Positions 6,852 to 7,676 of a stretch of DNA of 7,676 nucleotides are shown piece by piece. Source of the stretch: an uncultured Clostridia bacterium (GTDB taxonomy: Bacteria; Bacillota; Clostridia; Christensenellales; UBA1242). Under the pieces are notes generated by a model. The model was not told where the DNA came from. It saw only the letters and a program-made list of their open reading frames with translations, and ran no database searches. Positions within the stretch are counted from its first letter, which is position 1, and each line of letters opens with the position of its first letter. Both the position numbers and the translations under genes were made by a program. The stretch is from positions 1-7,676 of the forward strand of contig CALWAB010000012.1 in the NCBI GenBank assembly GCA_944372745.1, read 5' to 3'.

Positions 6852-6990
6852 TAGCGAATGGAATTTTAATAAATTATTTGCCAATTTTAATACAATAATG
6901 CAATAATTCTACAAAAAGATTAATCTTAAGAAATTATATATACTTGCTTATCTAAAAGTTAAAAACATATTTTAAATTTTACTAAATGCA

Positions 6991-7037
6991 AAATAAAAAG
7001 TGCAAAAATATGTTAACCCCTACATAATTTTGCACTT
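6991..7037 (-). terminator. Strong leftward terminator, probably of the surface-protein gene
   Basis: AAGTGCAAAA (6998-7007) pairs with TTTTGCACTT (7028-7037). After one A-A mismatch the stem continues as TATGT/ACATA (7009-7013 with 7022-7026), closing an 8-base loop, TAACCCCT. On the - strand the hairpin runs into TTTTTATTTTGC, a good U-tract. It is about 215 bases past the stop of the partial gene at 7254 and is the first clear terminator for it, though it could instead end an independent small RNA. Confidence 0.75.
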
Positions 7038-7052
7038 ATATAATCAATTACT

Positions 7053-7080
7053 CACTTGTAACCCCTGCAAGCACTTGTAA
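7053..7080. repeat. Direct repeats CACTTGTAA with a C-loop hairpin between them
   Basis: CACTTGTAA occurs at 7053-7061 and 7072-7080. CTTGTA (7055-7060) pairs with TGCAAG (7066-7071), counting one G-T pair, around the loop ACCCC. The 8-base word TAACCCCT at 7059-7066 also forms the loop of the neighbouring terminator hairpin at 7014-7021. Function is unknown. Confidence 0.45.
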
Positions 7081-7253
7081 TTAATTATCTATTGAAATTT
7101 ATACTATTATTTTTTTATTAGCATAAATAATTGAAAATTTAAATTTTTATAAAATTTTGTACATTATTTAATTTAATGCAAAAATATTGCATTTAATAAT
7201 AATTATTTTTTTATTTTAATTTTAAATTCAAAAATTTTAATAAGTTTTCACAA

Positions 7254-7676
7254 TTAAATAATTATTGAATTATTGAAACCACTGCCACTTGTTGCACCTG
7301 AAATGATAACTGATTGAGTAGTTGTAGTGTCTGCGTTTGCGGTCATAAATGTGTATGAATTATTGTTGATTGCTCCACCACCGCTAAATGACAATGTATA
7401 TATGTATGGTTTAGATACTATGATTGTATATGCTGTATCTTTCATTAGTTCTAATGTCACAGTTTGTGAACTGCTGACTACTATTTGTGTCATACTTGTG
7501 TAATTCTCTTTTGTCCCATTCATTATGTATATAATTATACCATTAGCATTAGGCGTATTCAATGTGATATTTATGTCAACTGTACTTGTATTTTTTGTCC
7601 ATATTGCATATAGAGTAGTATTACTACTAAATTGATATGTTTGTCCTGCTGTATACTCTGCTCTTGTTGCTCCACT
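7254..7676 (-). CDS. Partial surface protein: end of an InlB B-repeat plus C-terminal domain
   Basis: Only the last 140 codons are in the window; the frame is open through the right edge, so the true start lies outside. The first visible residues, with EYTAGQTYQF then SSNTTLYAIWT, match the end of a Listeria-Bacteroides/InlB B-repeat, an Ig-like beta module found in tandem in large cell-surface and secreted proteins. About 105 Ser/Thr/Asn-rich beta-type residues follow, including YTLSFSGGGAINNNSYTF, which resembles the small beta repeats common at the ends of such proteins. The chain stops at FNNSIII with no LPXTG motif, hydrophobic anchor or positively charged tail. It may therefore be secreted, or held by a domain outside the window, or the true C-terminus may have been lost. 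The reading frame and B-repeat call are good; adhesion or cell-wall roles are inferred from the family. Confidence 0.82.
   Translation of the reverse strand, partial: SGATRAEYTAGQTYQFSSNTTLYAIWTKNTSTVDINITLNTPNANGIIIYIMNGTKENYTSMTQIVVSSSQTVTLELMKDTAYTIIVSKPYIYTLSFSGGGAINNNSYTFMTANADTTTTQSVIISGATSGSGFNNSIII

Larger units (their letters stand above)
6852..7253. other. Gene-free AT-rich spacer with hairpins and short repeats
   Basis: No credible gene is present on either strand; frames are shorter than about 20 codons and lack ribosome sites. The centre holds the terminator hairpin at 6991-7037 and the hairpin/direct-repeat cluster at 7053-7080. A further hairpin, AATGCAA with TTGCATT (7175-7181 and 7187-7193), has a 5-base loop but no adjoining T-run. 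If transcription comes from the surface-protein gene, this is a long 3' untranslated region. Confidence 0.6.

Noticed and set aside
5526..7193. Recurrent word TTGCATT in the spacers (5526, 5561 and 7187 on +; 6897, 6985 and 7175 on -), including a shared 14-mer AAATATTGCATTTA at 5556 and 7182
   Set aside because: The same word also occurs repeatedly inside the HD coding region, so it looks like a composition effect and not a regulatory site.
1..7676. Defence system, mobile element or CRISPR array
   Set aside because: No transposase, integrase, nuclease or spaced-repeat pattern is visible; the HD protein has no toxin-type synthetase partner in this window.

Overview
The window is AT-rich bacterial DNA with strong AGGAGG-type ribosome binding sites, sigma-70/sigma-A-like promoters and many intrinsic terminators. 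Its gene families are a single-chain archaeal/Gram-positive-type glycyl-tRNA synthetase, a DegV-family lipid-binding protein, a YjzC-like small protein, a clostridial-looking AlkD-type protein and an InlB B-repeat surface protein. Together they suggest a low-GC Gram-positive, most likely an uncultured gut-type Clostridia/Bacillota genome. This is inferred from gene content only. No mobile element, phage module, CRISPR array, rRNA or tRNA gene was found.

Layout, left to right. Positions 1-373 carry no gene. They are T-rich, with a 15-base C homopolymer, and contain the terminator of the leftward operon. Positions 374-3017 hold a compact leftward operon, read as predicted lipoprotein -> DNA-alkylation-repair (AlkD-like) protein -> membrane protein with a C-terminal (p)ppGpp-hydrolase-type HD domain. 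A promoter lies just upstream at 3045-3074. Positions 3112-5389 hold a second leftward operon, DegV-family protein -> glycyl-tRNA synthetase, with a promoter at 5487-5515 and a hairpin terminator at 3112-3145. A rightward 49-codon YjzC-like gene (5683-5832) diverges from it. It has its own promoter, framed by a 10-bp inverted repeat, a very strong RBS and its own terminator. It converges on a leftward gene for an unrecognised soluble 244-residue protein (6060-6794), which has an excellent promoter and terminator. About 460 bp of AT-rich DNA follows, of which 6852-7253 lies beyond that gene's promoter and contains a strong leftward terminator and a pair of C-loop hairpins. The right edge cuts through the 3' end of a leftward gene for a repeat-containing surface protein.

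Working together: DegV/GlyRS is housekeeping (fatty-acid handling and translation). The lipoprotein/AlkD/HD operon could be a stress-type unit joining an envelope protein, a base-damage protein and alarmone turnover, but that link is inference from co-orientation and tight spacing. The most interesting item is the HD protein: it keeps every hydrolase catalytic residue of RelA/SpoT enzymes, has no synthetase domain, and is attached to a seven- or eight-helix membrane domain.
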